Source: Lentzea californiensis (lineage in GTDB: Bacteria > Actinomycetota > Actinomycetes > Mycobacteriales > Pseudonocardiaceae). Taken from it: 64,000 nt of DNA. Numbering within the stretch: the first letter of the stretch is position 1; the number at the start of each line of letters is the position of its first letter. The notes under the pieces are model-generated. The model saw only the letters and a list, made by a program, of their open reading frames with translations. It was not told where the DNA came from and made no database searches. Below, one piece after another: positions 18,951-29,745 of this stretch. The position numbers were made by a program, and so were the translations under genes. The stretch spans positions 744,001-808,000 of the forward strand of contig NZ_JANBBE010000001.1 of the NCBI RefSeq assembly GCF_024648825.1. The letters run 5' to 3'.

Positions 18951-19363
18951 ACGACGAGCGCGGTCTCCTGCCGGATCGGGACCAGGTCCCGGCGGTAGGA
19001 GGCGTGCACGGCGGCGGCCGTGGAGTCGGCTGCCGCCATGGCCTGTGCGAGCTCCTGCTGGAGCTCGGCGACCCGCGACCGCAGCGCGTCGACCTGGTTC
19101 TCCAGGTCGATGATCCGCTTGATGCCGGCGAGGTTCACGCCCTCGTCCTGCGAGAGGCGCTGGACCTCCCGCAGCAGCACGATGTCCCGCATCGAGTAGC
19201 GGCGGCCACCACCGGACGTGCGGCCCGGCGAGACCAGGCCCATCCGGTCGTAGGACCGGAGGGTCTGGGCGTGCAGGCCCGACAGCTGGGCCGCCACCGA
19301 GATCACGAAGAACGGCGTGTCCTCATCAGTTCCCGGCGGGAACGGAAAACCCACCGAACTCAC
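18926..19363 (-). CDS. hspR: Heat-shock repressor HspR (MerR family)
   Basis: A 145-residue MerR-type DNA-binding protein that represses heat-shock genes, with DnaK as co-repressor in studied actinobacteria. The helix-turn-helix with its wing is at residues 20-60 (VAAQLSGLHAQTLRSYDRMG, then GRRYSMRDIVLL). A coiled-coil dimerisation region follows (LENQVDALRSRVAELQQEL). The basic C-terminus (VVWKPKPRK) is typical. Its start overlaps the dnaJ stop by four bases. Its operators (HAIR) are found upstream of dnaK (two) and clpB (one), giving a complete autoregulated circuit within the window. Confidence 0.95.
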   Translation of the reverse strand: MSSVGFPFPPGTDEDTPFFVISVAAQLSGLHAQTLRSYDRMGLVSPGRTSGGGRRYSMRDIVLLREVQRLSQDEGVNLAGIKRIIDLENQVDALRSRVAELQQELAQAMAAADSTAAAVHASYRRDLVPIRQETALVVWKPKPRK

Positions 19364-20520
19364 CGCCCTTCGAGGAGTGCGTTCAGATCGCCGCGCGGGT
19401 CGTGGTCCTGGGTCACATCGGCGTACGCCTCGAGTGCCTTGCGGGCCTCGGACGACAGGTTGTTCGGCACCGCGACCTCCAGGGTGATCAGGAGATCGCC
19501 CGCGGTGCCGTCCCGCTTCGTGATCCCCTTGCCCCGTGCCCGCAGCACCCGCCCGGAGGCGGTACCGGCAGGCACCTTCAAGGAAACCTTGCCGTCCAGC
19601 GTGGGCACGGTCAACGTGGTTCCGAGCGCGAGCTCGGAGAACGTCATCGGCGCCGTCAGCGTCAGGTCGTTGCCCTGACGGCCGAAGATGCCGTGCGGGT
19701 TGACGTGCACGCGCACGAACAGATCACCGTTCGGGCCACCGTTGCGCCCCGGTTCGCCCTGTCCCGCAAGGCGGATCCGCTGGCCGTCGGCGACTCCCGA
19801 GGGAATCCGGACGGTCAGCGTGCGGGTGCGGGTGCTGATTCCGTCGCCGCCGCACTCGAGGCACGGGTCGTCGATGATCCGGCCGGTGCCGCGGCAGTCG
19901 CGGCACGGCTCGCTGAACGCGAACGCGCCCTGCGACCGCGTGACGAGGCCGGAACCCGAACACGTCGCGCAGGTGTGCGGCGTGGTGCCGGGCTTGGCAC
20001 CGGAGCCGTTGCACGTCGTGCAGGCGGCGGGGGACGACAGGCGCAGCGGCACCGTCGCGCCCTTCACCGCCTCGGTGAAGTCGATGCGGACGTCGGTCTC
20101 GACGTCCTCACCACGACGCGGCCGCGTGGGCGAACCCGCCGCGCCGCCGCGCCGGTTGAACAGCCCGCCGAACAGGTCGCCGAGGCCACCGCCACCGGTG
20201 CCCTGCGCGGCACGGCCGAACAGGTCGTTGACGTCGAACCCGCCGGAGCCGAAGCCACCGGAGCCCGGGAAACCGCCGCCGCCCGCGAATAGGCGGCGGG
20301 CCTCGTCGTACTGCTTGCGCTTGGCCGCGTCCGACAGCACGCCGTAGGCCTCGGAGACCGCCTTGAAGCGGGCCTCGGCCTTGGCGTCACCGGGGTTCGC
20401 GTCGGGGTGCAGCTCGCGCGCGAGCTTGCGGTACGACTTCTTGATCTCGTCCGCGGTCGCCTCGGAGGAGACGCCCAGCTCGCGGTAGAAGTCCTTCTCG
20501 ATCCAGTCCCTCTGACTCAC
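19360..20520 (-). CDS. dnaJ: Chaperone protein DnaJ
   Basis: A 386-residue type I Hsp40 that stimulates DnaK ATPase and delivers substrates. It has a J-domain with HPD (LHPDANP, about residues 37-43), a Gly/Phe-rich linker, then four zinc-finger CxxCxGxG repeats (CTTCNGSG, CATCSGSG, CRDCRGTG, CLECGGDG, about 160-225), and a C-terminal substrate domain. As the third gene of the dnaK operon it corresponds to actinobacterial DnaJ1. Confidence 0.96.
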   Translation of the reverse strand: MSQRDWIEKDFYRELGVSSEATADEIKKSYRKLARELHPDANPGDAKAEARFKAVSEAYGVLSDAAKRKQYDEARRLFAGGGGFPGSGGFGSGGFDVNDLFGRAAQGTGGGGLGDLFGGLFNRRGGAAGSPTRPRRGEDVETDVRIDFTEAVKGATVPLRLSSPAACTTCNGSGAKPGTTPHTCATCSGSGLVTRSQGAFAFSEPCRDCRGTGRIIDDPCLECGGDGISTRTRTLTVRIPSGVADGQRIRLAGQGEPGRNGGPNGDLFVRVHVNPHGIFGRQGNDLTLTAPMTFSELALGTTLTVPTLDGKVSLKVPAGTASGRVLRARGKGITKRDGTAGDLLITLEVAVPNNLSSEARKALEAYADVTQDHDPRGDLNALLEGR

Positions 20521-20537
20521 CGGACGGCTCCTCCTCC

Positions 20538-21151
20538 CTAGGCTTCTTCGGACGGTGCGGCGGGCTCGTGGTCGGTCACCGCGACGAGCGCGGGCCGGAC
20601 GAGCTTGTCGCCGAACGTGTAGCCACGACGCAGAACGGCCGTGACGGTCGGGCCGTCGACGTCCGGGGACGTGCTGTGCTGCACGGCCTCGTGCACCGAC
20701 GGGTCGAACGCCTCGCCGTCGTGCGCGAACGGCTCCAGGCCCGTCTTGGCCAGCGTGGACACGAGCTTGTCCGCCACCGCCTTGAAGGCACCGGTCAGGT
20801 CGCCGTGCGCGGCGGCCCGCTCGATGTCGTCCAGCACCGAGAGCAGTTCGGAGGCGACGGACGCCTTCGCGTTGTTGATCACCGCTTCCCGGTCGCGTTC
20901 CACCCGCTTGCGGTAGTTCGCGTACTCGGCGGTGAGCCGCTGCAGGTCGGCGGTGCGCTCGTCGAGCTGGGTCTTCAGCTCGGCGGCCACCTCGTCCACG
21001 ACCTCGGCGACCAGGGGCTCTTCTACCGGAGCACCGTCCTCGGCGACGTGGGCCGGCGGCCGGACCTCACCCGTTTCGGGGTCGATCCGGCGCCGGTCGT
21101 TCACGACTACCTGAGGCTGCTCCTCGTCAGGGGCGGCGTGCCTCGGTTCGG

Positions 21152-21155
<4 letters not shown>
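20538..21155 (-). CDS. grpE: Nucleotide exchange factor GrpE
   Basis: A 205-residue GrpE that releases ADP from DnaK. It has an acidic, disordered N-terminus, a long coiled-coil ([26 protein letters not shown]-type heptads, about residues 55-95) and the C-terminal beta domain with the conserved ending [20 protein letters not shown]. It overlaps the dnaK stop by four bases and is followed by dnaJ after 17 bases. Confidence 0.95.
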
Positions 21156-23023
<1,868 letters not shown>

Positions 23024-23047
23024 TGGAGTTCCTTCCGCTAGTACTTG

Positions 23048-23066
23048 TTGAGCGTTGCTGGCTCAA
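23048..23066 (-). promoter_or_regulatory. HAIR element 1 of the dnaK operon
   Basis: TTGAG-N9-CTCAA, 24 bases upstream of the dnaK start. It matches the core of the HspR consensus and the clpB site in this window. Confidence 0.85.
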
Positions 23067-23086
23067 GTTTGCCATCTCGCCCAACC

Positions 23087-23105
23087 TTGAGCCTACCCGA
23101 CTCAA
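23087..23105 (-). promoter_or_regulatory. HAIR element 2 of the dnaK operon
   Basis: A second TTGAG-N9-CTCAA, 39 bases from the first, again with the flanking C (CTTGAG) of the consensus. Two boxes imply stronger, possibly cooperative, repression than the single box at clpB. Confidence 0.85.
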
Positions 23106-23159
23106 ACTTTCTGACTGTCCCAACGGCTGACAAGGTCTGCTTGTTCCCTCACAACGCAC

Positions 23160-23189
23160 CGAGGGCCACTCCATGTGGAGTGGCCCTCG
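23160..23189 (-). terminator. Strong hairpin terminator
   Basis: Stem CGAGGGCCACTC paired with GAGTGGCCCTCG around a CATGTG loop, 20 bases downstream of the DUF4097 gene stop (minus strand). No clear U-tract, but the stem is perfect. Confidence 0.7.
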
Positions 23190-23208
23190 ACACATCCCCC
23201 GGTCCAGC

Positions 23209-24057
23209 TCAAGCGGCGAACACCTGGACGTCCCCGGAGTCCGCGGTGAGGCTGAGCTCGAGCGATGCGCCGGGATCGGTCGGGACGTGGATCGCACGCT
23301 CACCGCTGCCCGACGATCCTGTGATCTTGAACGGGCCCCCCGGCACCCGGACGGTGACGCCGCCGGACCCGCTGTTGGCCCGCACCGACTTCGCCGCCGA
23401 CAACGTCAGGGCGATGTCCCCGGAGTCGGCTTTGGCGATCACCTCGTTCTCCAGCGAGGTGCCCTCGATGTCCCCGGAGCCGGTGTCGAGCAGCGCCTTG
23501 CCCTTGACCGCGGTCAGCACAATCCGGCCGGACCCCATGTCGGCGGTGACGGCGCCGCCGATCCTGGTGCCTTCGAAGCCACCGGACCCTGTCTTCACCT
23601 TGACGTCTCCCGCGATGTCGCGGGTGGTGATCCTGCCGGAGCCGGTCATGAACTCGACGGAGGCCAGCCCTTCGACGATCACGTCCCCCGAGCCGATGTC
23701 ACCGACCACCGTCGTGTCCGCGGACGGCACCAGGACCTCGTAGTTGATCTCGCAGTCCCTGCCGCAGCCGTCCAGCACCAGCGTGCTGCCCTCGACGCGG
23801 TGCGCGACGCCCGACGGCTTGTTGTCCCGCTCGTGCTCGACCCTGCGGTGGACCTTGACCTCGCTCAGGCCCTGCTGGTACCGGATCGTCACGTCCCCGG
23901 AGTCCTGGTCGCTGCGGACCTTCACCGACGTGATCTTCTCCGCGACGGCGTGGTCGTCGGAGAACTCGTACATCTTGATGCGAATGCCACAGCCGCCCGA
24001 CACCGTGAGCACCGCCCCCACCACCAACGCCACCAGCGCCGTCCTCATCATGAGCAC
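23209..24057 (-). CDS. DUF4097-family beta-repeat exported protein
   Basis: About 280 residues. The N-terminal signal segment MRTALVALVVGAVLTVSGGC ends in a cysteine that could be a lipobox (the -3 residue is Ser, not ideal). The rest is a right-handed beta-helix type DUF4097 domain: repeats of SGDV, SGRI, SGDI every 18-20 residues (IGSGDVIVEG, TGSGRITT, TGSGDIEG, ADSGDIAL). This is a surface or periplasm-like scaffold of unknown role. The start could be GTG at 24057 or the ATG codons at 24051 and 24048. It is followed by its own hairpin terminator. Confidence 0.8.
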   Translation of the reverse strand: MLMMRTALVALVVGAVLTVSGGCGIRIKMYEFSDDHAVAEKITSVKVRSDQDSGDVTIRYQQGLSEVKVHRRVEHERDNKPSGVAHRVEGSTLVLDGCGRDCEINYEVLVPSADTTVVGDIGSGDVIVEGLASVEFMTGSGRITTRDIAGDVKVKTGSGGFEGTRIGGAVTADMGSGRIVLTAVKGKALLDTGSGDIEGTSLENEVIAKADSGDIALTLSAAKSVRANSGSGGVTVRVPGGPFKITGSSGSGERAIHVPTDPGASLELSLTADSGDVQVFAA

Positions 24058-24131
24058 AAAACTAGAGGTGGCGACACGCGGCTACACGGCAGCAAGCCCC
24101 CGAAGCAGGGGTGGGGCTGGCCCTACCGCTC

Positions 24132-24686
24132 TCAGACCAGGTCTTCGAGCACCGCGCGCAACGCCGGAGCGGTGCGCGCCGGGTCGTTGAGGAACCGCGT
24201 CGACGCCAGCACGTGCGCGGGCGCGATCCGCTCCCACAGCAGGCCGTCGACCGGCACCTCCGCGATGTGCAGCTCGACGCTCTGCGCCCACCGGCCGATG
24301 CGCGACTCGATGCCGCGCAGCACGTCGCCCATCGGCAACGCGGCAGGGCTCTGCACCTGGTGCAGCCGCTCGATGCCCGGCTTCAGCGCGAGCACCACCG
24401 CACGGCTGGCCGGACGGGTCAGCAGCGCCTCGGCGTCCTCGGGGGTCGTGGGTTCGGCTCCGCGGCGGCACGCGTCCAGCGCGTCGTTCCACCAGCCCGG
24501 CCATTCGGCGGTCACCGCGGCGCGGTCGGTGCCCAGCGGCACCTGCACCGGCAACGACGGGTCCAGGCCCGGAACGTGCGGCTCGACGTCGACCGACAAC
24601 GCCAGCGAGTCGCGCACGTACAGCGCGGCGAGCAGCCCCAGGCTCACCCCGTGGCTGATGCCGGACACCTCTCGCGCGAACCTCAT
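24132..24686 (-). CDS. Hypothetical protein
   Basis: A 184-residue protein with no signal peptide or transmembrane helix. The middle has TAEWPGWWNDALDAC and a helical C-terminal half (RIGRWAQSVELHIAEVPVDG) ending ALRAVLEDLV. It has the composition of a normal actinobacterial gene. I do not recognise a family. It starts 4 bases before the TetR stop on the same strand, so it is probably co-transcribed with that regulator and the SMR transporter upstream. Confidence 0.6.
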   Translation of the reverse strand: MRFAREVSGISHGVSLGLLAALYVRDSLALSVDVEPHVPGLDPSLPVQVPLGTDRAAVTAEWPGWWNDALDACRRGAEPTTPEDAEALLTRPASRAVVLALKPGIERLHQVQSPAALPMGDVLRGIESRIGRWAQSVELHIAEVPVDGLLWERIAPAHVLASTRFLNDPARTAPALRAVLEDLV

Positions 24687-24690
24687 GGCT

Positions 24691-25269
24691 TCATTCTTCC
24701 TTCGGGGCGGCCGTGAAATCGTCGCGGCCGCGGATCAAGAAGGACACGATTGGCTCCAGCTCGTCCTCGTTCGGAGCAACGTCGGCGATCAGGCCCTGCA
24801 GCAGCAGTCCGTCGATGGCCGCGAGGAACGCCCGGAACGCGAGGGGGTCCGCCGGCCGCACCACCTCCACCGCCCGGTCCAGCCACCGGCGCGCGGCGGG
24901 CTTGAGCTCAGGACGCCGGCCGGCCAGCAGGTACAGCTCGTACTCGGCGAGCGTGCGGCCGCGGTTCTCGTTGACCGCCTGCGCCAGGCTCCGCGCGATC
25001 TCGCGGGCGCTGCCGCCGCTCGCGACGATCTTCAGCATGTCGTCGCACAGCTCTTCCGCCGACCACAGCAGCGTCGCGATCAGCAGGTCGTCGAGCGTCG
25101 CGAAGTAGTAGGTGGGCGCCGTCGTCGGCACACCCGCCTCGCGGGCGACGCTGCGATGCGTCACGCCTGCGACTCCTTCACGTTCGATCACGCGCAGGGT
25201 GGCCTCGACGATGGCGCGCCGTTTCTTCTCGCCGCGCGCCTTGCGGCCGTCGACCTTCTGCAACTCCAC
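24691..25269 (-). CDS. TetR-family regulator
   Basis: About 193 residues. The helix-turn-helix is at residues 12-60 (RAIVEATLRVIEREGVAGVT, HRSVAREAGVPTTAPTYYF), followed by a helical ligand domain. The start is unclear: GTG at 25269 is used here, but the best-placed Shine-Dalgarno (GGGAGG) is 5 bases before an in-frame CTG at 25281 that overlaps the stop of the SMR gene. It lies directly downstream of an SMR transporter, which it probably regulates. Confidence 0.85.
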   Translation of the reverse strand: MELQKVDGRKARGEKKRRAIVEATLRVIEREGVAGVTHRSVAREAGVPTTAPTYYFATLDDLLIATLLWSAEELCDDMLKIVASGGSAREIARSLAQAVNENRGRTLAEYELYLLAGRRPELKPAARRWLDRAVEVVRPADPLAFRAFLAAIDGLLLQGLIADVAPNEDELEPIVSFLIRGRDDFTAAPKEE

Positions 25270-25277
25270 CGTCGCGG

Positions 25278-25601
25278 TCAGTGCGTCCTCCCGAGTTCGA
25301 GCGTCACCACGCCTCCGATGATCAGGACCAGCCCGATGACCATCGTGGGGTTGAGGGTTTCGCCGAGGAACTTCCAGCCGATGATCGCGACCGAGGCAAC
25401 GCCGATAGCGGACCATACGGCGTAGGCGACGCCCACGGGCATACCCAACTTCAACGCGCGCGAAAGCACGGTGAAGGCGATGGCGTATCCGACGACGACG
25501 ACCACGGACGGCCACAGCCGGGTGAAGCCCTCGGACAGTTTCAACGAGACGGTGGCGGCGACTTCCGCCACGATCGCCGCGGCGAGGTACAGGTACAACA
25601 C
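25278..25601 (-). CDS. Small multidrug resistance (SMR) transporter
   Basis: A 107-residue proton-coupled exporter of the EmrE/SugE type with four transmembrane helices. The essential membrane glutamate is in the first helix (LAAAIVAEVAATVSLKLSEGF). The family signature GMPVGVAYAVWSAIGV is at about residues 56-71. The GTG start at 25601 gives the normal family length; longer readings add 16 residues of unlikely leader. Typical substrates are quaternary amines or guanidinium. It is followed by and coupled to the TetR gene. Confidence 0.9.
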   Translation of the reverse strand: MLYLYLAAAIVAEVAATVSLKLSEGFTRLWPSVVVVVGYAIAFTVLSRALKLGMPVGVAYAVWSAIGVASVAIIGWKFLGETLNPTMVIGLVLIIGGVVTLELGRTH

Positions 25602-25711
25602 GGCGGCCTCCGGCTGCTCAGGACAACTATCTGAACAAGTGTTCCACAAGTTTCTGATCGATTTCCGGATTCTTGACCGGTACGTGAGGAGACCCCGGCC
25701 ACGTCCAAGTG

Positions 25712-25727
25712 GTTACTCACCGGTAAC
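25712..25727 (+). promoter_or_regulatory. GTTAC-N6-GTAAC operator of the etfD-like gene
   Basis: Inverted repeat just upstream (19 bases) of the ATG at 25746. Within it, TACTCACCGGTAAC matches the site before the fadE5-like gene (58944-58957, read on the other strand) at 13 of 14 bases. It is a likely shared fatty-acid operator. Confidence 0.55.
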
Positions 25728-25745
25728 GTGTCCTAGAATCCCGCC

Positions 25746-28007
25746 ATGACCCTCCAGCTGGTTCTCGGACTCGTCGCCGTGGCGGTGAGCGTCGTCGCCT
25801 GGGGCGTGTTCGTCGCCGGTGTGCTGAAGCAGATCAAGATCATTCGGCTCGGCCAGCCGGACGGCACCCGCATGGGCCCGTTCGTCCCGCGCATGAAGAC
25901 GATGATCGTCGAGTTCGTCGCGCACACCAGAATGGCGAAGTTCCGCTCGGTCGCCCCGTGGCACTGGATGGTGATGTGGGGCTTCCTCATCGGCTCCGCC
26001 GTGCTGTTCGAGGCGTACGGCGAGGTGTTCGACCCGCACTTCCACTGGCCGATCATCGGCACGTGGTCGATCTGGCTGCTGCTGGTCGAACTGCTCGGCC
26101 TCGGCACGGTCGTCGGCGGTGTGGCCCTGGCGATCATCCGCCAGCTCAACCACCCGCGCCGCGCCGACCGGGTCTCGCGGTTCCTGGGCTCCGACTTCAA
26201 GTCCGCGTACTTCGTCGAGGCCGTCGTGGTCATCGAGGGTGTCGGCATCCTGATGGTCAAGGCGTTCAAGCAGTCGAGCGGCCTGGAGGTCGCCCCGCTG
26301 TGGACGTCGTTCGTGACGCAGCCGCTCGCGCAGATCCTGCCCGCCGCGCCCATCTGGGTGTCGGTGATGGCGCTGGTCAAGCTGCTGAGCGGCATGATCT
26401 GGCTGGTCGTGGTCGGCCGGAACCTCACGATGGGCGTCGCCTGGCACCGGTTCTCGGCGTTCTTCAACATCTACTTCAAGCGCGAGGACGACGGTGGCGT
26501 CGCCCTGGGCGCGCTGAAGCCGATGATGTCCGGCGGCAAGGTCCTCGACCTCGAGGAGGCCGACCCGGACAAGGACGTGTTCGGCGTCGGCAAGGTCGAG
26601 GACTTCACCTGGAAGGGCGTCCTCGACTTCTCCACCTGCACCGAGTGCGGCCGCTGCCAGTCGCAGTGCCCCGCCTGGAACACCGGCAAGCCGTTGTCCC
26701 CCAAGCTGGTCATCACGCAGCTGCGCGACCACATGTACGCCAAGGCGCCGTACCTGCTCGCCGGTGGCTCGCGGGACATGGCGGGCGACGAGGTCGGCCT
26801 GACCGAGGACAAGTACGAGGACTACAAGAAGCGCCTCGAGTCCATCGACGTGTTGGCGATGGCCGAGGCCGACCGACCGCTGATCGGCGGCCCGGACGAG
26901 CTGGGTGTCATCGACCCCGAGGTGCTGTGGTCCTGCACGACCTGCGGCGCGTGCGTCGAGCAGTGCCCCGTGGACATCGAGCACGTCGACCACATCGTCG
27001 ACATGCGCCGCTACCAGGTGCTGATCGAGTCGAACTTCCCGTCCGAGCTCGGCGGCATGTTCAAGAACCTGGAGAACAAGGGCAACCCGTGGGGCCAGAA
27101 CGCCAAGGACCGCCTGTCGTGGACCGAGGGCCTCGAGTTCGAGGTCCCGGTGTTCGAGGGCGAGCTGGGCGACGCGGAGTACCTGTTCTGGGTCGGCTGC
27201 GCCGGTGCGTTCGAGGACCGCGCGAAGAAGACCACGCGTGCCGTCGCCGAGCTGCTGCACACGGCGGGCGTGAAGTACACGGTGCTCGGCCCGGAGGAGA
27301 CCTGCACCGGTGACCCGGCCCGCCGCGCCGGCAACGAGTTCCTGTTCCAGATGCTCGCGCAGCAGAACGTCGAGGTCCTCAACGCGGTGTTCGAGGACCG
27401 GCCGGTGGGCCAGCGCAAGATCGTCGTGACGTGCGCGCACTGCTTCAACACGCTCGCGAACGAGTACCCGCAGGTCGGTGGCACGTACGAGGTCGTGCAC
27501 CACACGCAGCTGCTGAACAAGCTGGTGCGCGAACGCCGCCTGGTGCCGGTCGCGCCGGTCACCGAGGACGTCACGTACCACGACCCGTGCTACCTGGGCC
27601 GCCACAACAAGGTCTACGAAGCACCGCGTGAGCTCATCGGGGCGTCGGGCGCGAAGCTGCGCGAGATGCCGCGGCACGAGGAACGGTCCATGTGCTGCGG
27701 TGCCGGTGGCGCCCGCATGTGGATGGAGGAGCGGATCGGCAAGCGCATCAACGTCGACCGCGTGGACGAGGCCCTGTCCACCGCGCCGTCGAAGATCGCG
27801 ACGGGCTGCCCGTTCTGCCGCGTGATGCTGACCGACGGCGTGACCGCGCGTCAGTCCGACGGCCTGGCGGGGGCGCACGTCGAGGTCGTGGACGTGGCGC
27901 AGATGCTGCTCGAGTCCGTGAAGCGCGGTACGGAGAAGCCGGACACGCCGACCGACGAGGTCCCGACCGGCACGCCGTTGCCGGACGAGGACAAGGCGAA
28001 GGCCTAG
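25746..28007 (+). CDS. etfD: Membrane Fe-S oxidoreductase, EtfD-like
   Basis: A 753-residue membrane protein like mycobacterial EtfD (Rv0338c). That protein passes electrons from electron-transfer flavoprotein to menaquinone during fatty acid beta-oxidation. The N-terminal 240 residues hold about six membrane helices with conserved His (HWMVMW, near 73). Two 4Fe-4S clusters follow: Cys298, 301, 304, 308 in CTECGRCQSQCP, and a second set near 397-407 in CTTCGACVEQCP. The C-terminal half has heterodisulfide-reductase CCG domains (CAHCFNT, then MCCGAGGARMW near 657). The fadE5-like enzyme in the same window would be its functional partner, and the two promoters share a motif. A bidirectional terminator follows. 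Confidence 0.85.
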   Translation: MTLQLVLGLVAVAVSVVAWGVFVAGVLKQIKIIRLGQPDGTRMGPFVPRMKTMIVEFVAHTRMAKFRSVAPWHWMVMWGFLIGSAVLFEAYGEVFDPHFHWPIIGTWSIWLLLVELLGLGTVVGGVALAIIRQLNHPRRADRVSRFLGSDFKSAYFVEAVVVIEGVGILMVKAFKQSSGLEVAPLWTSFVTQPLAQILPAAPIWVSVMALVKLLSGMIWLVVVGRNLTMGVAWHRFSAFFNIYFKREDDGGVALGALKPMMSGGKVLDLEEADPDKDVFGVGKVEDFTWKGVLDFSTCTECGRCQSQCPAWNTGKPLSPKLVITQLRDHMYAKAPYLLAGGSRDMAGDEVGLTEDKYEDYKKRLESIDVLAMAEADRPLIGGPDELGVIDPEVLWSCTTCGACVEQCPVDIEHVDHIVDMRRYQVLIESNFPSELGGMFKNLENKGNPWGQNAKDRLSWTEGLEFEVPVFEGELGDAEYLFWVGCAGAFEDRAKKTTRAVAELLHTAGVKYTVLGPEETCTGDPARRAGNEFLFQMLAQQNVEVLNAVFEDRPVGQRKIVVTCAHCFNTLANEYPQVGGTYEVVHHTQLLNKLVRERRLVPVAPVTEDVTYHDPCYLGRHNKVYEAPRELIGASGAKLREMPRHEERSMCCGAGGARMWMEERIGKRINVDRVDEALSTAPSKIATGCPFCRVMLTDGVTARQSDGLAGAHVEVVDVAQMLLESVKRGTEKPDTPTDEVPTGTPLPDEDKAKA

Positions 28008-28030
28008 TCAAGGCTGTTCCAGGCAAGCGA

Positions 28031-28063
28031 AAGGCCCTCGGTCCGTTGTGGACCGAGGGCCTT
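28031..28063. terminator. Bidirectional hairpin terminator
   Basis: Perfect 14-base stem (AAGGCCCTCGGTCC / GGACCGAGGGCCTT) with a 5-base loop, between the convergent etfD-like gene and the phage-holin-like gene. Confidence 0.85.
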
Positions 28064-28076
28064 CTTCGCCGCGGTG

Positions 28077-28457
28077 TCAGTCCTTGTCGGTGATCTTGTC
28101 GTAGACCACGTTCAGCACCCACCCGGTCAGGGCGACGATGATCGCGCCCCAGAAGGCGGGCCAGAAGCCGTCGACGCGGAACGGCAGGTCGAACTGCTCG
28201 GCAAGCCACCCGGTGAGCATGAACAGCAGCGCGTTCACCACGAGCCCGATGAGACCGAGCGTCAGCAGGTAGAACAGGCAGCCGAAGAACTTCACGAGCG
28301 GCTTCACGATCGCGTTCACCAGGCCGAAGATCACCGCGACGCCGATCAGCGTGAGGATCCTCGCCCCGGTGGAACCCTCGCCCAGGTCGATGCCGGGCAG
28401 GGCGGTCGACACCCACACCGCCACGGCAGTCAGCAGCACATGCACCAAGATGCCCAT
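28077..28457 (-). CDS. Phage-holin-family (DUF360-type) membrane protein
   Basis: A 126-residue protein with four transmembrane helices, starting MGILVHVLLTAVAVWVSTAL. The conserved VIFGLVNAIVKPLVKF and FYLLTLGLIGLVVNALLF segments are diagnostic of the PF04020 family, named after phage holins but chromosomal and of unknown role. The ATG at 28457 is used; upstream in-frame sequence is non-conserved low complexity. Confidence 0.85.
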   Translation of the reverse strand: MGILVHVLLTAVAVWVSTALPGIDLGEGSTGARILTLIGVAVIFGLVNAIVKPLVKFFGCLFYLLTLGLIGLVVNALLFMLTGWLAEQFDLPFRVDGFWPAFWGAIIVALTGWVLNVVYDKITDKD

Positions 28458-28491
28458 GCCGCGCAGACTAGCCGTGGCGGGTCCTAAGTGG

Positions 28492-29745
28492 TCAGGACCG
28501 GCGGCGGCGCGCGAGGAAGAACGCGCTCGTGCCTGCCGCGAGCAGCAGGGCGCCGATGGCCAGGAAGCCCAGCGGCGACGCACCGGTCGAGGCGAGGCCT
28601 GCCTTGTTGCCCGCCTGGGCCACGGCCGGAGTGGTCGTGGTCGTGGCCGGCGCGGCGGTGGTGGTCGAGGTGACCGGGGTGGTGGTCTCCGCACCCTTTT
28701 CGACGACCTTCGTGGCGATCTGCAGCATGTTGTCGCTGCTGTCGACGTCCTTCAGGCCGCGCATCGTGTCGAACACGACCAAGTGCAGGCCGGCGAAGTC
28801 GGTCCCGGTGGGCGTGAACGTCAGCTCGATCTCCAGCGTCTCACCGGGAACGATCTTGCGCTTGAGCTCGAACTGGGTGTCGGTCTCAGCTGCGAGGCTG
28901 TCGCTGTACCGGATCAGCTTCGCGTGGAACCCGCCCAGCCCGATCATCGGCAGGACCGGCGCGTTGCCGGTGTTGATCAGCTGCACCTTCGCGGTGATCT
29001 CCTCACCGACCACGTAGGTGGCCTTGGCCGGCGAGAGCGCGCCCTTGACGGTGAGGTTCGCCGCCGCGGTGATGTAGCGCAGGTCGACCTGCTCGGTCTG
29101 CCCGGTGAGCTCGCGGGCGCCAGTCGCCCAGTCGATGTCGGTGACGGCATTGGGCTTGCCGAGGACGAGCCCTTCGCTGTTGAGCAGCGGCGCCGTGAGC
29201 GTGTAGCCGCCGAGCGGCAGGTCGAATCGGTATGCGCCGTCCGCACCCGCGGTCCTGGTCACGTCGACCGGGGAACCGTCCTTCGCGTTGCCCGTGACCC
29301 TGAGCCCCTCGGTGACGGGCTTCTCGTCCGCCTGCTTGGTCCCGTCGCCGTTGGCATCGACGTACGCGACGCCCTTCGCGACCTGACCGACGAGCGCGAA
29401 GTCGCCGTCGGTCACCGTCTCCGAGGTCGTGAACGAGCTCTTGGTGGTCGTGTAGTTGACGACGTTGAGCGTCTCGACCTCGTACGCGGCCTTGAGCAGC
29501 TTCTGGACCCTGTACCGGCCGCTGGGGCCGACCGGGAGGTCGGTCGTGCGCCCGTCCGCGTCGGTGATCCGGACGCCGGGCCCACCGATCTGCACGCCGT
29601 CGCCCGCGTCGAAGGTGCCGTTGCCGTTGTGGTCGAGGAAGACCCGGCCGGTGATGCTGATCGTCTCGTCCTGCGCGAGGGCGGGAGCGCCCGTCGCGGT
29701 CAGCACGAGGGCAGCCGTCGTCGCGACTGCGAAGGTCTTGCGCAC
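28492..29745 (-). CDS. LPXTG-like (LASTG) cell-wall-anchored surface protein
   Basis: A 417-residue secreted protein. The signal peptide RKTFAVATTAALVLTATGAPALA (1-24) is followed by repeated beta-sandwich domains with the SdrD/Cna-B-like calcium-loop motifs (FLDHNGNGTFDAGDG near 37-51, and YVDANGDGTKQADE near 127-140). A Thr/Ala-rich spacer follows (TTTPVTSTTTAAPATTTTT). The C-terminal sorting signal is LASTG, a hydrophobic helix and RRRRS. This is a sortase substrate displayed on the cell wall. No sortase gene is in this window. Confidence 0.85.
   Translation of the reverse strand: MRKTFAVATTAALVLTATGAPALAQDETISITGRVFLDHNGNGTFDAGDGVQIGGPGVRITDADGRTTDLPVGPSGRYRVQKLLKAAYEVETLNVVNYTTTKSSFTTSETVTDGDFALVGQVAKGVAYVDANGDGTKQADEKPVTEGLRVTGNAKDGSPVDVTRTAGADGAYRFDLPLGGYTLTAPLLNSEGLVLGKPNAVTDIDWATGARELTGQTEQVDLRYITAAANLTVKGALSPAKATYVVGEEITAKVQLINTGNAPVLPMIGLGGFHAKLIRYSDSLAAETDTQFELKRKIVPGETLEIELTFTPTGTDFAGLHLVVFDTMRGLKDVDSSDNMLQIATKVVEKGAETTTPVTSTTTAAPATTTTTPAVAQAGNKAGLASTGASPLGFLAIGALLLAAGTSAFFLARRRRS

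Noticed and set aside
25713-27878. 721-codon frame opposite the etfD-like gene
   Set aside because: Arg/His/Asp-rich translation typical of antisense GC-rich frames; the plus-strand gene has clear Fe-S motifs.
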